Positions 16,349 to 24,732 of a stretch of 47,479 bases of DNA are shown in pieces. How positions within the stretch are numbered: position 1 is the stretch's first letter; every line of letters starts with the position of its first letter. The translations under genes were made by a program, and so were the position numbers. Origin of the DNA: Bacillus sp. 2205SS5-2 (lineage in GTDB: Bacteria > Bacillota > Bacilli > Bacillales > Bacillaceae_K); assembly GCF_037024155.1 (NCBI RefSeq), contig NZ_JAYKTS010000030.1, forward strand, positions 1 to 47,479. The letters run 5' to 3'. Below the pieces are notes generated by a model. That model had not been told where the DNA came from, searched no databases, and saw only the letters and a program-made list of their open reading frames with translations.

Positions 16349-17773
16349 ATGAAGAAATACGATTTGATCGTAATAGGTGGAGGAGCAGGTGGCTTAACCG
16401 TTGCTTCAGGGGCAGCCTCTCTTGGTGCCCAAGTGGCGTTGGTTGAAAAGAATTCATCTTTAGGTGGGGATTGTCTCCATTATGGATGTGTGCCTTCTAA
16501 GTCGCTGATTGCTGCAGCAAATGAGGTATACCATTCACGTAAATTGCCTGATTTCGGCTTCCATGTAACAGGATCTGTAGATATGAAAAAAGTAAAAGAA
16601 CGCGTCAAAGGAGCTGTTGCTCATATACAAGAACACGATTCAACAGAGAGGTTTGAAAATATGGGCGTCGATGTCTTTTTCGGAGCGGCAAGTTTTGAAG
16701 ATGCTCATACTGTTACTATTGGAAATCAAGAGAAAATAGCGGGAAAACGAATCATTATTGCTACAGGCTCGCGTCCAGTGATCCCAAATTTTCCTGGTTT
16801 GAAGGAAGCTGGGTTTGAAACCAACGAAACCATTTTTGACCGCGAAGAACTCCCTGAGACAATGATTTTCATTGGAGGTGGTCCGATTGGGCTGGAAATT
16901 GCACAAGCCTATTCTCGTTTGGGAACGAAAACAATTGTTCTAGAAAGAAGTGAAGCTGTTTTAGGAAAAGAAGATGAAGAGATTCAACAGCTGGCGATTG
17001 AGTTTCTGTCGAAAGAAATTGATATTCGGACGGAGGTTGAAGTGAAAGAAGTAAAAGTCGATGGCAAGAATAAAATCGTCCTATACGAAAAAAACGGAAA
17101 AATAGAGGAAGTAATAGGCGACGCTTTATTTCTTGGTGTCGGCAGAAAACCAAATACGGATACGTTAAATTTGGAGAAGATTGGTGTAGAAGTAAATGAG
17201 CGCGGCCATATTGTGGTGAATGATCGATTGCAGAGTTCTGTTCCCCATATTTATGGGATTGGGGATATAAATGGAGCCTTTCCTTTTACACACGGAGCAG
17301 GGATGGAAGGAAAGCTGATTGTGCAAAATGCGGTTCTTGGCTTGAGAAGAAAGGTGTCTTACGATACGTTGCCTTGGACGACGTATACATCGCCTGAAAT
17401 CTTTCATGTTGGTAAAACAGAGAAAGAAGCGAGAGAAAGTGAAGACGAGATTTCCGTGTATCAAAATGGTTTAGAAGAAGTAGATCGGTTTGTGGCGGAT
17501 GCAAATGTGACCGGAACGGTGAAAATCATTACGAATAAAAGAGGGAAAATACTTGGAGCACACGCAGTAGGGAAGGGTGCTGGAGATTGGATGCAAACTG
17601 TGATTTTTGCCATGGAAAAAGGGGCAAAGATTGGAGAGCTTTCCACGATGATCTACCCTTACCCAAACCATGCAGCCGCCATTCAACGGACGGCTGATCA
17701 ATATTGGCGTGAAAAATTATTTGACGGGATGCTACCAAAGATAACCAAAAAATATATTCAATGGTTCCGCTAA
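16349..17773 (+). CDS. Mercuric reductase-like FAD/NAD(P) disulfide oxidoreductase
   Basis: A 474-residue flavoprotein of the class I pyridine nucleotide-disulfide oxidoreductases. FAD-binding GGGAGG near residue 10, redox pair in GGDCLHYGCVPSK near 40, NAD(P)-binding GGGPIGLE near 175 and second FAD motif GIGDING near 300. In the C-terminal dimer domain the lipoamide-dehydrogenase HPT..E dyad is replaced by MIYPYPNHAAAIQ, so it is not a classical Lpd; a Tyr at this place recalls MerA-type enzymes. ATG 16349 is preferred over GTG 16346. No MerA N-terminal metal-binding domain or C-terminal vicinal cysteines are present, so mercury reduction is unlikely. It is the last gene of the operon and overlaps the convergent regulator by four bases. 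Confidence 0.85.
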   Translation: MKKYDLIVIGGGAGGLTVASGAASLGAQVALVEKNSSLGGDCLHYGCVPSKSLIAAANEVYHSRKLPDFGFHVTGSVDMKKVKERVKGAVAHIQEHDSTERFENMGVDVFFGAASFEDAHTVTIGNQEKIAGKRIIIATGSRPVIPNFPGLKEAGFETNETIFDREELPETMIFIGGGPIGLEIAQAYSRLGTKTIVLERSEAVLGKEDEEIQQLAIEFLSKEIDIRTEVEVKEVKVDGKNKIVLYEKNGKIEEVIGDALFLGVGRKPNTDTLNLEKIGVEVNERGHIVVNDRLQSSVPHIYGIGDINGAFPFTHGAGMEGKLIVQNAVLGLRRKVSYDTLPWTTYTSPEIFHVGKTEKEARESEDEISVYQNGLEEVDRFVADANVTGTVKIITNKRGKILGAHAVGKGAGDWMQTVIFAMEKGAKIGELSTMIYPYPNHAAAIQRTADQYWREKLFDGMLPKITKKYIQWFR

Positions 17774-18453
17774 AGTGCTTCTAATTCTTTCTTTACTTGA
17801 TCGGCATGCACAGAAAAGTGTATGCCTTTTTTGATGAAGCCGTCTTTCTTGAGCTGACTCATAAGACTGCTTGTGGTTTCGCGGGTGGACCCAACCATGT
17901 TTGCAATATCTTGATGTGTTAACTTTAGTTTGATGGATTGCCACTCTTTTTTACGGACGCCTGTTTTCTCACTCAGTTTTAACAAGAGGTAGAGAATTCG
18001 ATATTTCACATCAGCTAATGCAATTTTTTCACTTAAACTATAGAGGTCATTCAGTCGTGTCGATAGAATATTGATGAATTTTAAAGCGATGATAGGATTT
18101 CGGACCAGAAAGGTTTCAAAATCCTGAGGACTTAAAATGCATAAATAGGTATCGGTCATCGCTTCGACATACATATCATTATCCGTCAGTATTAAAGTAG
18201 AGGTTTCGCCAAATACATTTCCATCCGTCAACACATCAACGGTAAATTGCTTCCCGGCGCTATTCATTCGATAAAGTCGAACCTGTCCCTTTTTTAATAA
18301 AAAGAATGATTTTAAAGGAGAAGAGGGGGACAAAATAATAGAGCCTTTTTTAATCGGCTTCATATCAGTCATTTCTTCAATCTGCATCAATTCGTCTTGA
18401 GGCAATTCTTCAAATAGGCTAATTTGCGAAAGTAAAAATAATTTCTCTTCCAA
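17770..18453 (-). CDS. Crp/Fnr-family transcriptional regulator
   Basis: A 227-residue regulator with an N-terminal cyclic-nucleotide-binding-like beta barrel (residues about 10-120, GSIILSPSSP and GNVFGETSTL) and a C-terminal winged helix (LTHQDIANMVGSTRETTSSLMSQLKKDGFI). The ATRE-type recognition helix GSTRETTS is typical of the family. It has no N-terminal Cys cluster for an Fnr iron-sulfur centre and its effector is unknown. TTG 18453 is chosen because AGGGGTG precedes it by six bases and gives a normal N-terminus; longer in-frame starts exist at 18501. It converges on the flavoprotein gene and diverges from the glutaredoxin-like gene, with a palindrome between. Confidence 0.85.
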   Translation of the reverse strand: MEEKLFLLSQISLFEELPQDELMQIEEMTDMKPIKKGSIILSPSSPLKSFFLLKKGQVRLYRMNSAGKQFTVDVLTDGNVFGETSTLILTDNDMYVEAMTDTYLCILSPQDFETFLVRNPIIALKFINILSTRLNDLYSLSEKIALADVKYRILYLLLKLSEKTGVRKKEWQSIKLKLTHQDIANMVGSTRETTSSLMSQLKKDGFIKKGIHFSVHADQVKKELEAL

Positions 18454-18474
18454 GAACAACACCCCTATTTTTAG

Positions 18475-18490
18475 TGTAAGCTGTCTTACA
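18475..18490. promoter_or_regulatory. Palindromic operator between regulator and glutaredoxin-like gene
   Basis: TGTAAG-CTGT-CTTACA, a perfect 6-bp-arm palindrome with the 16-bp footprint and TGT...ACA ends of Crp/Fnr-type sites. It lies 22 bp from the regulator start and 52 bp from the divergent gene, so it could control both. Confidence 0.55.
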
Positions 18491-18541
18491 GCTGCAATCA
18501 CATGTTTTTAGTATGATGTAGGATGAAAGGAGGGGGACCCA

Positions 18542-18754
18542 GTGGCAGTATTACTCATGATGGATGGCTGTTCACGTTGTGCAAAAGTAAAGAGTCATTT
18601 GATAGAGTCTGGTTTTCCTTTTAAAGAAATTAATGTTCTAGAAAAACCAGAAGAAGCCATGAAGTATTCTTCCCTTTCGTATTTAATTGTACCTATTTTA
18701 TATGAAAATGGGAAATCATACACGTGGGAAGAAGTGTTACAGTTTCGTTCTTGA
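18542..18754 (+). CDS. Small glutaredoxin/thioredoxin-like protein
   Basis: A 70-residue protein with a CxxC active site (MDGCSRCAKVKSHL, residues 7-20), then FKEINVLEKPEEAM and a possible cis-Pro loop at YLIVPIL near residue 50. It looks like a minimal glutaredoxin fold ending at the last helix (TWEEVLQF). The GTG start at 18542 follows AAAGGAGGGGGACC. It diverges from the Crp/Fnr-type regulator across a palindromic operator, so it is probably in the same regulon and may act as a redox partner of the flavoprotein. It is not a standard NrdH or thioredoxin; the native partner is unknown. Confidence 0.75.
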   Translation: MAVLLMMDGCSRCAKVKSHLIESGFPFKEINVLEKPEEAMKYSSLSYLIVPILYENGKSYTWEEVLQFRS

Positions 18755-18759
18755 TGGAG

Positions 18760-18919
18760 GGCTCATTACGTATAATATGTTGCAATTCACTTTAATTATG
18801 ATAAATCTACCATGTGACAGTTGATTCCATCTGAAATGGAATAAAGGATACCCCTGAACCCCTTTTTTGAAGGTATATAGATTAGTGCTAAAAGCAAGAT
18901 TTCCCCTGAAAATAACGAC
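18760..18919 (-). mobile_element. Decayed MITE copy S, reverse orientation
   Basis: GGCTCATTACGTATAATATG at the left, with internal matches TTGATTCC and AAAGGATACCC and CTGAAAATAACG at the right, lining up with the 161-bp family over 160 bp despite many changes. It begins 6 bp after the glutaredoxin-like stop. No target repeat remains. Confidence 0.5.
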
Positions 18920-18929
18920 ATTCAGTGCA

Positions 18930-19045
18930 ACGAATGAATATAGGAACCGGGCTTGAGAATGACAAGTGAGAACTGATGCCCAACGACGTGTGTTACCGTG
19001 CTAGTAGCACCGGGTGTTGATATGAAAGGTGCTCAGACAAACAAT
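18930..19045 (+). ncRNA. Unidentified structured intergenic element, possible small RNA
   Basis: About 115 bases with dense hairpin potential: GGGC/GCCC (18949-18952 with 18978-18981) enclosing CTTG/CAAG, a perfect GTGCT-AGT-AGCAC (18998-19010), and an alternative AGCACC/GGTGCT pairing (19006-19011 with 19028-19033). It ends in GAAAGGTGCTCAG (19024-19036), a 13-base identity to the TnpB-associated RNA at 985-997, and runs into a good terminator. I cannot match it to a known riboswitch or small RNA. Options are a stand-alone small RNA or a remnant omega-RNA/IS200-type end. Confidence 0.35.
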
Positions 19046-19089
19046 AGTGAGGTCGTTTCCATTGCTGAATAGACCTCACTCCTGTTTTT
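19046..19089 (+). terminator. Terminator after the structured intergenic element
   Basis: AGTGAGGTC-17-base loop-GACCTCACT, a perfect 9-bp stem, followed by CCTGTTTTTG. It separates the plus-strand transcripts from the convergent minus-strand gene. Confidence 0.75.
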
Positions 19090-19157
19090 GTCCCGAAATA
19101 AGATAGTATAAATGTGAAAATGGTTTTGGTGTCTAGATCCTGACCGATTTTTCTTTC

Positions 19158-20240
19158 TTACTGATAGTTGCCCATAAAACGACGATCAATCCAATCCTTT
19201 AAATGCCAAGCCCATTTCCCATAGGCGACGAATGATCCATACGTAAGAAAGCCTTTTTGATGCCCAGTAGAAAGGATGGCAAGGAAATATTTCTGGGGAG
19301 TAAAGGTTTTTAACGGGTATCCAAGCACATGATTTGTTATATTTTCGAAAAGAACGGGTCCTTGTCTCACGGCATTGACTCCGTTTTTAGGTGTGTCTTC
19401 ATGGTCAGATATGGTAATGCAATCACCTGCTCCAAACAGATTTCGATGCCCTACGGATTGTAGGGAAGCATTAACGAGCAAAAAACCATTCCGGTCGGTT
19501 GGTAGCTTTGATGCCACTAAGAGGGAGGGCGGCTTGGGGCCACCTAAATATAATAAACCATCATATTGAATTTCTAGCCCGTTTTCAGTGGAAAGAAGTG
19601 ATTCAGTGACTTTGTTCACCCGGTCGTGAACCAATGTTAGCCCATGTTCTGCTGCAAGTTTTGTTATACGGTTTGATGCTTTTTTACCCGCTGATGCTAA
19701 TAAAGGTGAAGAATGAATAAGTGTAACACTTGTCTTTTTTGGTTGTTTTTTTCGCCAAGCGAGAAGAGAAAGGGCCATTTCAATTCCAGCGGCCCCTCCT
19801 CCAATTACAACAGAGTTTTGACTTTGTTGGAGCGGTTTGATTTGCCGTGGAAATTGATAATTTGGCTTTATTTTTACATTATGGTGAGACAATCCTTCAA
19901 TCGAAGGTTCCTTATTGATTGAGCCGATATCAAATGATACTACGTCATAATCGATGACTTCCCCGTTAGAACCGAGGATTTTTTGATTGTGAGTGTCGAT
20001 GGAAAGGACGGTTGTTTCGATAAAGGATGCCGCTGAATTCCGCGTTAATTTCTCTAAATCGATAGAGATATCCTTTTCTGTATATAAGCCTTCTGCATAG
20101 CCTGAAAACATGCCAGAATAGTATTGAAGTTTTGAACTAGAGAGCAAAATCCATTTCATATCCGGATGTTTGTTTTTTTGAAGTTGTTTAATGCAATATA
20201 GATGAGAATGGCCACCGCCAACTAATACAATTGTTTTCAT
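19158..20240 (-). CDS. FAD/NAD(P)-binding oxidoreductase of the type fused to SelD in other bacteria
   Basis: A 360-residue NDH-2-like flavoprotein. GGGHSHLYCIKQL at residues 8-20 is the FAD motif, with His-Ser-His typical of the group found as an N-terminal domain of some selenophosphate synthetases (SelD). SSKLQYYSGMFSGY follows near residue 35, a second dinucleotide motif VVIGGGAAGIEMALSL is near 145, and GAGDCI near 272 is the second FAD contact. No SelD domain follows and no selenium genes are seen in the window, so its reaction is unknown. The ATG follows GAAAGGTTCC. It is monocistronic and lies next to the redox operon and its regulator; the proximity may be functional. Confidence 0.78.
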   Translation of the reverse strand: MKTIVLVGGGHSHLYCIKQLQKNKHPDMKWILLSSSKLQYYSGMFSGYAEGLYTEKDISIDLEKLTRNSAASFIETTVLSIDTHNQKILGSNGEVIDYDVVSFDIGSINKEPSIEGLSHHNVKIKPNYQFPRQIKPLQQSQNSVVIGGGAAGIEMALSLLAWRKKQPKKTSVTLIHSSPLLASAGKKASNRITKLAAEHGLTLVHDRVNKVTESLLSTENGLEIQYDGLLYLGGPKPPSLLVASKLPTDRNGFLLVNASLQSVGHRNLFGAGDCITISDHEDTPKNGVNAVRQGPVLFENITNHVLGYPLKTFTPQKYFLAILSTGHQKGFLTYGSFVAYGKWAWHLKDWIDRRFMGNYQ

Positions 20241-20435
20241 AGGATAAGGAACCTTTCATTATGTCGTTAAGTCTTATAGTTTGGCTTTTTCTCTGGTCGT
20301 CTCTTCGTCATTATTTGAATGCAACCTCTGCAAAATAGATGTTCCCTCAAAATGATCTATTCATTCGTAACAATGTACACGAAAGAGCACGAAGTTTGCT
20401 GGAACAGAGAGAAAATAGTCGTCGCTTGTTCTAGT

Positions 20436-20999
20436 TTATTTTGTATTATTTGGGATTTTATTTGACTGCCATTCTTCGCGCAAAACGCCCATTCGAATGG
20501 AATCGTAATATTCGCCATTATAGTAACGACATTTTCTCATTCGACCTTCTAGAATCATGCCAATCTTTTCAGCAGCTTTCATCATACGATGGTTGCCAGA
20601 CCATGTCGTAATTCCGACACGAGCTACCTCATACTGCTGAAAGATATAATCGACCCAGAGAGAAAGGGCTTCTGTTCCGTATCCGCCGTTCCAGTAGTTT
20701 GGGTCGAAAATGGTAATGCCGGCTTCTAACCAACGAGAAGGTTCGTGCTCCCAGTAAAAGCCCACGGTACCAATGAGTTGGTTTCCGGTGAATATCCCTA
20801 ACCGGTTAGGTTTCGTTTCTTGTATCGTTTGAATATTTTTTTGATAGAAGGTCTCATAATCAATTTGTTTATGCTCAAAGTATGGAGCATCCCACTTTTT
20901 CCATTCAGGCTGTTCTTCTCCGTAAAGATAATGGTGAAGAGTAGGTAAGTCCTTTTCTTTTAGCGGTTGTAAATGAATTTTCTTTCCGTCTAGTCTCAT
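20436..20999 (-). CDS. GNAT-family N-acetyltransferase
   Basis: A 187-residue acetyltransferase of the RimJ/RimL-like branch (acetyl-CoA-dependent transfer to an amine, either a protein N-terminus or a small molecule). The N-terminus RLDGKKIHLQPLKEKDLPTL and the acetyl-CoA-binding NGGYGTEALSLWVDYIF (near residue 110) are characteristic, followed by TWSGNHRMMKAAEKIGM. ATG 20999 follows GAGGAA by eight bases. It appears monocistronic. The acceptor cannot be told from sequence. Confidence 0.85.
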   Translation of the reverse strand: MRLDGKKIHLQPLKEKDLPTLHHYLYGEEQPEWKKWDAPYFEHKQIDYETFYQKNIQTIQETKPNRLGIFTGNQLIGTVGFYWEHEPSRWLEAGITIFDPNYWNGGYGTEALSLWVDYIFQQYEVARVGITTWSGNHRMMKAAEKIGMILEGRMRKCRYYNGEYYDSIRMGVLREEWQSNKIPNNTK

Positions 21000-21037
21000 C
21001 AATCATTCCTCTTTCGTATCGAATTATCTATTTATTA

Positions 21038-21201
21038 GGCACTTTTCATATAGTTTGTTGCTATTGAATCAAAAAAGTAGCTGGCTTCAATTAATTTTAT
21101 CATTAATTACATCTTTTGATGATAAGAAAAGTTGCCTGTAGTCATTCTTCATCATGAATTGAGGGCATATTCGAAAAGCCACAACCTTTGCGAAAACAAC
21201 C
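21038..21201 (-). mobile_element. Decayed MITE copy F, reverse orientation
   Basis: The ends are preserved: GGCACTTTTCATATAG at the left and CTTTGCGAAAACAACC at the right, with TTCGAAAAGCCACAA inside the right end; the middle has diverged. Length is 164 bp. The rest of the gap before ddl (21202-21456) shows no gene or clear promoter. Confidence 0.6.
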
Positions 21202-21456
21202 ATGTACAAAGAATGAGCCAAGCTTCTCTAAGGCGATCTGGTGGAGGGTAGTTCGAGTAAGGCGTAGGAATTCAATTAAGAAAATCTTTCAAAAAAACGT
21301 TTCTTTTCCAAGTGAAAAAGGGTATCTTAACAAATAAGTAGCGAATAAAAGGTAGGTACATAAACATAAATGAAGGCGTATGACGAATGAAGCATTACGC
21401 GTGACATAGAAAATGATAAAATGAAAATAATTTAATTGGCTAATTGGAGGACAATC

Positions 21457-22530
21457 ATGAAAACAAAACTTTGTTTACTATATGGTGGAAAATCAGCGGA
21501 GCATAATGTCTCATTAAATACAGCAAAAGCTGTGATTAAAGCGGTAGATCAAGAGAAGTATGAAATTCACCCAATTTATATCACGACAAAAGGTCAATGG
21601 ATGAAAGGACCTGTTTTAGAGGGGCCAGTTGAAGAAATTAAGGCTCTACAATTTTTCCATGGTGATGAAGTTGCACCAAACGCACTGACACCGGCTATGA
21701 CTTCTGAAGAAAAGAGTGAAAACTATGATGTTATTTTTCCTCTCTTACATGGACCAAATGGGGAAGATGGAACCGTACAAGGTATGCTTGAACTTCTGAA
21801 TCTTCCCTATGTAGGCAACGGTGTTTTAGCTTCGTCTGCAGGGATGGATAAAGTCATTATGAAGAATGTTTTTGCTCAAGCAGGTTTGCCGCAAGTGAAG
21901 TATGTGTGGTTTCTTAGAAGTACATGGAATCAAGATGAAGAAACCACTTACGAGTCTGTTGAGAACGAGCTTGGGTATCCTTGCTTTGTAAAGCCAGCAA
22001 ACTTAGGGTCTAGTGTCGGAATTAGTAAGTGTACGAACCGCGAAGAATTAAAGCTGGCCTTTAAAGAGGCTTTCCAATATGACCGTAAAATCATTATCGA
22101 AGAAGGCGTGACGGCACGAGAAATTGAGATTGGTATGCTAGGAAATGATGTAGCTGAGTGTTCGGTAGCAGGCGAAATTGTGCCAAAGAAAGATTTTTAT
22201 GATTATAAAGCTAAATACGAAGATGGAAACACGGGGTTGATTATTCCAGCTGAATTACCTGATGGTGTCTACGAGGACCTAGTTAAGAAAGCAAAGATTG
22301 CCTATCAATCACTGGATTGTGCAGGTTTAGTTCGTGCAGATTTTTTCTTATCGGAAAATCATGAGTTGTTGATTAATGAAGTGAATACGATGCCGGGATT
22401 TACTCCTTTCAGCATGTTTCCGCTCTTGTGGAAGCATACAGGAGTCGAATATGCCGAGTTGATTGAACGTCTGGTTTCGTTAGCGACTGAACGCTATGAG
22501 GAAAAACAACAGATTAAGTACACGTTTTAA
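21457..22530 (+). CDS. ddl: D-alanine--D-alanine ligase
   Basis: ATP-grasp enzyme making D-Ala-D-Ala for peptidoglycan precursors. The 357-residue protein shows [15 protein letters not shown] at the N-terminus, [13 protein letters not shown] near 95, the ATP-grasp lysine region [17 protein letters not shown] near 175, and the metal/product loop [16 protein letters not shown] near the C-terminus. ATG 21457 follows TTGGAGGACAATC; an upstream TTG overlaps the ribosome site. It is followed by murF, the enzyme that uses its product, in the same order as in B. subtilis, and by a hairpin at 22535-22563. Confidence 0.97.
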   Translation: MKTKLCLLYGGKSAEHNVSLNTAKAVIKAVDQEKYEIHPIYITTKGQWMKGPVLEGPVEEIKALQFFHGDEVAPNALTPAMTSEEKSENYDVIFPLLHGPNGEDGTVQGMLELLNLPYVGNGVLASSAGMDKVIMKNVFAQAGLPQVKYVWFLRSTWNQDEETTYESVENELGYPCFVKPANLGSSVGISKCTNREELKLAFKEAFQYDRKIIIEEGVTAREIEIGMLGNDVAECSVAGEIVPKKDFYDYKAKYEDGNTGLIIPAELPDGVYEDLVKKAKIAYQSLDCAGLVRADFFLSENHELLINEVNTMPGFTPFSMFPLLWKHTGVEYAELIERLVSLATERYEEKQQIKYTF

Positions 22531-22534
22531 AGCC

Positions 22535-22563
22535 GAAGACACGGAAGGTATTTTCGTGTCTTC
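22535..22563 (+). terminator. Hairpin between ddl and murF
   Basis: GAAGACACG-10-base loop-CGTGTCTTC, a perfect 9-bp stem followed by the short tail TTGCC. The U-tract is poor, so it may attenuate or process the ddl-murF transcript rather than end it. Confidence 0.5.
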
Positions 22564-22609
22564 TTGCCATTTAAACAAAATAGTAATGCATGTGAGAGGG
22601 GAAGAATAG

Positions 22610-23980
22610 ATGATCCAACGAACACTAAAACAAGTAAGTTCCATGATTTCCATCCAAAATGATATTTCTGCCTTTGAATCCGTCTCCATTCAAGGTGTCT
22701 CGATCGATTCGCGAAAAATAGAGGAAGGCCACCTATTTGTTCCCTTCAACGGCGAAAAAGTAGATGGTCACCAATTTGTTCAAAAAGCTATTGAAGACGG
22801 AGCAAGTGCGTCTTTGTGGGAAAAATCAGCCGGTGAACCACCAACTGGTTTGCCGATTCTAGTTGTAGAGAGCAGTTTAGCTGCTCTTCAACAACTCGCT
22901 CGTTCCTACCGGGAAGAGCTCAATATAAAAGTTGTAGGAATCACCGGAAGTAACGGGAAAACGACGACGAAAGATATCACGACGAGTCTCTTGTCTCTTC
23001 AATATAAAGTGCAAAAAACGGAAGGGAACTATAATAGTCATATTGGTCTGCCGTTGACGATTTTACACTTAGAAGAGGATACCGAAGTCGCAGTTCTAGA
23101 GATGGGGATGAGTGGAAGAGGTGAAATCGAGGAGCTTACCCACATTGCTACGCCAGATGCCGCTATTATTACGAATATTGGGGAGTCACATTTACAGGAC
23201 TTAGGGTCACGTGAAGGCATCACTGAGGCGAAGCTGGAAATCGTAGCTGGATTAAAAGATCAAGGTCTACTGGTGTATTTGGGTGATGAACCTTTATTAA
23301 CTGATCGTGTTCCAGGTGCCATTAGAGTAGAGACATTTGGAAAAGGAAAGCAGAATACCATGTTCCCAACTATGCTCAAAGCGGAAGGGCTTGGTACCTA
23401 TTTTCAAACAAATGTAACAAACGAGATTACTTTCTTCTTGCCGCTTTTAGGGCATCATAATGTCATGAATGCGGTAGCGGGAATGTTGGTAGCTAGAGAG
23501 CTTGGGGTACCACTATCTCAGGCCCAACCAGCGTTAGATACAGTGAAATTAACTGGGATGAGATTAGAAACCTTGGAAGGTGTCCACGGAACAACCCTGA
23601 TAAATGACGCCTATAATGCCAGTCCGACATCGACATCTGCAGCGATATCCCTTCTTGCTTCTCTAAATGGTTATAATAAAAAGATTCTTGTATTAGGTGA
23701 TATGTTGGAGCTGGGAGAAGAAGAAGAAGCATTTCATTATGAGATAGGAAAAAAGATTCCTTTTGATGAAGTGAATTATGTGTTTACTTACGGCAAATTG
23801 GCGGAAAAAATTGCTGAAGGAGCAAAGGAAAATGCATCTGCTGAGAAGGTGTTTGCTTTTCAAGATAAAGACAAATTAACTGAAAAACTGTTGAGCTTAA
23901 TTGAAGTTAATGATGTGATACTAGCAAAAGCGTCTAGAGGGATGAAACTAGAAGACGTGGTAGACAAAGTGAAGAAATAA
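22610..23980 (+). CDS. murF: UDP-MurNAc-tripeptide--D-alanyl-D-alanine ligase
   Basis: Mur ligase adding D-Ala-D-Ala to UDP-MurNAc-tripeptide, the last cytoplasmic step of precursor synthesis. The 456-residue protein has an N-terminal substrate domain with GVSIDSRKIEEGHLFVPF (about residue 30), the P-loop GITGSNGKTTTKD near 110, EMGMSGRGEIEELT near 165 and the C-terminal domain beginning at INDAYNASPTS. The ATG follows GAGAGGGGAAGAATAG. It is in line with ddl, and the downstream HAD gene is convergent with no clear terminator between. Confidence 0.97.
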   Translation: MIQRTLKQVSSMISIQNDISAFESVSIQGVSIDSRKIEEGHLFVPFNGEKVDGHQFVQKAIEDGASASLWEKSAGEPPTGLPILVVESSLAALQQLARSYREELNIKVVGITGSNGKTTTKDITTSLLSLQYKVQKTEGNYNSHIGLPLTILHLEEDTEVAVLEMGMSGRGEIEELTHIATPDAAIITNIGESHLQDLGSREGITEAKLEIVAGLKDQGLLVYLGDEPLLTDRVPGAIRVETFGKGKQNTMFPTMLKAEGLGTYFQTNVTNEITFFLPLLGHHNVMNAVAGMLVARELGVPLSQAQPALDTVKLTGMRLETLEGVHGTTLINDAYNASPTSTSAAISLLASLNGYNKKILVLGDMLELGEEEEAFHYEIGKKIPFDEVNYVFTYGKLAEKIAEGAKENASAEKVFAFQDKDKLTEKLLSLIEVNDVILAKASRGMKLEDVVDKVKK

Positions 23981-24001
23981 CGGCGTGGAACCGTCACTTC
24001 T

Positions 24002-24646
24002 TCACTGGAAGCGTTCCGTTAGCTCCCGTAAACAAGTTATTACCGGGTATGTGTTTTGAGGACTAGTGTTCAACGGCGCGAAAAGGATGCTTTTCATCGA
24101 GATTAACTGCGGTGCCAACACATCATTTTCAATCGAATCGCCGATATAAACAGCTTCAGTTGCTGGTATTTGGAGTCTTTCTAGTGCGAGTGAGAAAATA
24201 GCTGGGTCTGGTTTTTTCAAACCGACTTCCTCTGAGATGAGAATAACATCAAAATAAGGAGCTAGTTGTAAGGCGTTAATCGTCGCGTGTTGAAAAGTTG
24301 TTTTTCCGTTTGTTATTAATCCCAGTAGATATCCGCTTTGGCGAAGCGAGGTTAGCACTTCAGTAGCATAAGGAGTCTCGCTACAATGGGAATGAAAAAA
24401 AGTGATGTATTCGGTTAACAGCTCACTAGGAGATAGGGGCAGACGGAACTCCTCTTGTAGGGAATGGTAGACCTTATCTTTCCAAATATACCCGTTTTTC
24501 TCTAATTGATGAAATCGTTGGATGTATCTTGGGGGAAGACTACTATCAAACGAAAGCAGTTGTTTGTATTGTGCTTCAACAAAAGATGAAATCGAACTTT
24601 TTCGATCATGAAGCGTACAATCTAGGTCAAAAAGGATTGCTTTCAT
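24002..24646 (-). CDS. HAD-superfamily hydrolase
   Basis: A 214-residue phosphatase-type enzyme with all four HAD motifs: I, DLDCTLHD (nucleophile Asp near residue 7); II, LITNGKTT near 113; III, Lys in GLKKPDPAIF near 140; IV, YIGDSIENDV near 165. A helical cap lies between I and II. The layout resembles small-molecule phosphatases such as YjjG/YfnB (nucleotidase-like), but the substrate cannot be assigned. The canonical DxDx(T/V) nucleophile motif has Cys (DLDCT), a tolerated variation. It is divergent from the esterase gene. Confidence 0.88.
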   Translation of the reverse strand: MKAILFDLDCTLHDRKSSISSFVEAQYKQLLSFDSSLPPRYIQRFHQLEKNGYIWKDKVYHSLQEEFRLPLSPSELLTEYITFFHSHCSETPYATEVLTSLRQSGYLLGLITNGKTTFQHATINALQLAPYFDVILISEEVGLKKPDPAIFSLALERLQIPATEAVYIGDSIENDVLAPQLISMKSILFAPLNTSPQNTYPVITCLRELTERFQ

Positions 24647-24732
24647 AACTTCCTCCTAAATTTTTTGTTATGTATGTTATTTTATCGAGAAAATGGAAAA
24701 ATAGATAGTAGACATAGTTATAGGTGATAAAG

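Noticed and set aside
16349-17773. Mercury resistance (MerA)
   Set aside because: No N-terminal heavy-metal domain, no C-terminal cysteine pair, and no merR or merT genes nearby; only the general disulfide-reductase fold is shared.
20250-20435. Another MITE copy between two minus-strand genes
   Set aside because: Only a short right-end-like match (CAATGTACACGAAAGAGC) is visible; the rest cannot be aligned by eye, so it is not counted.
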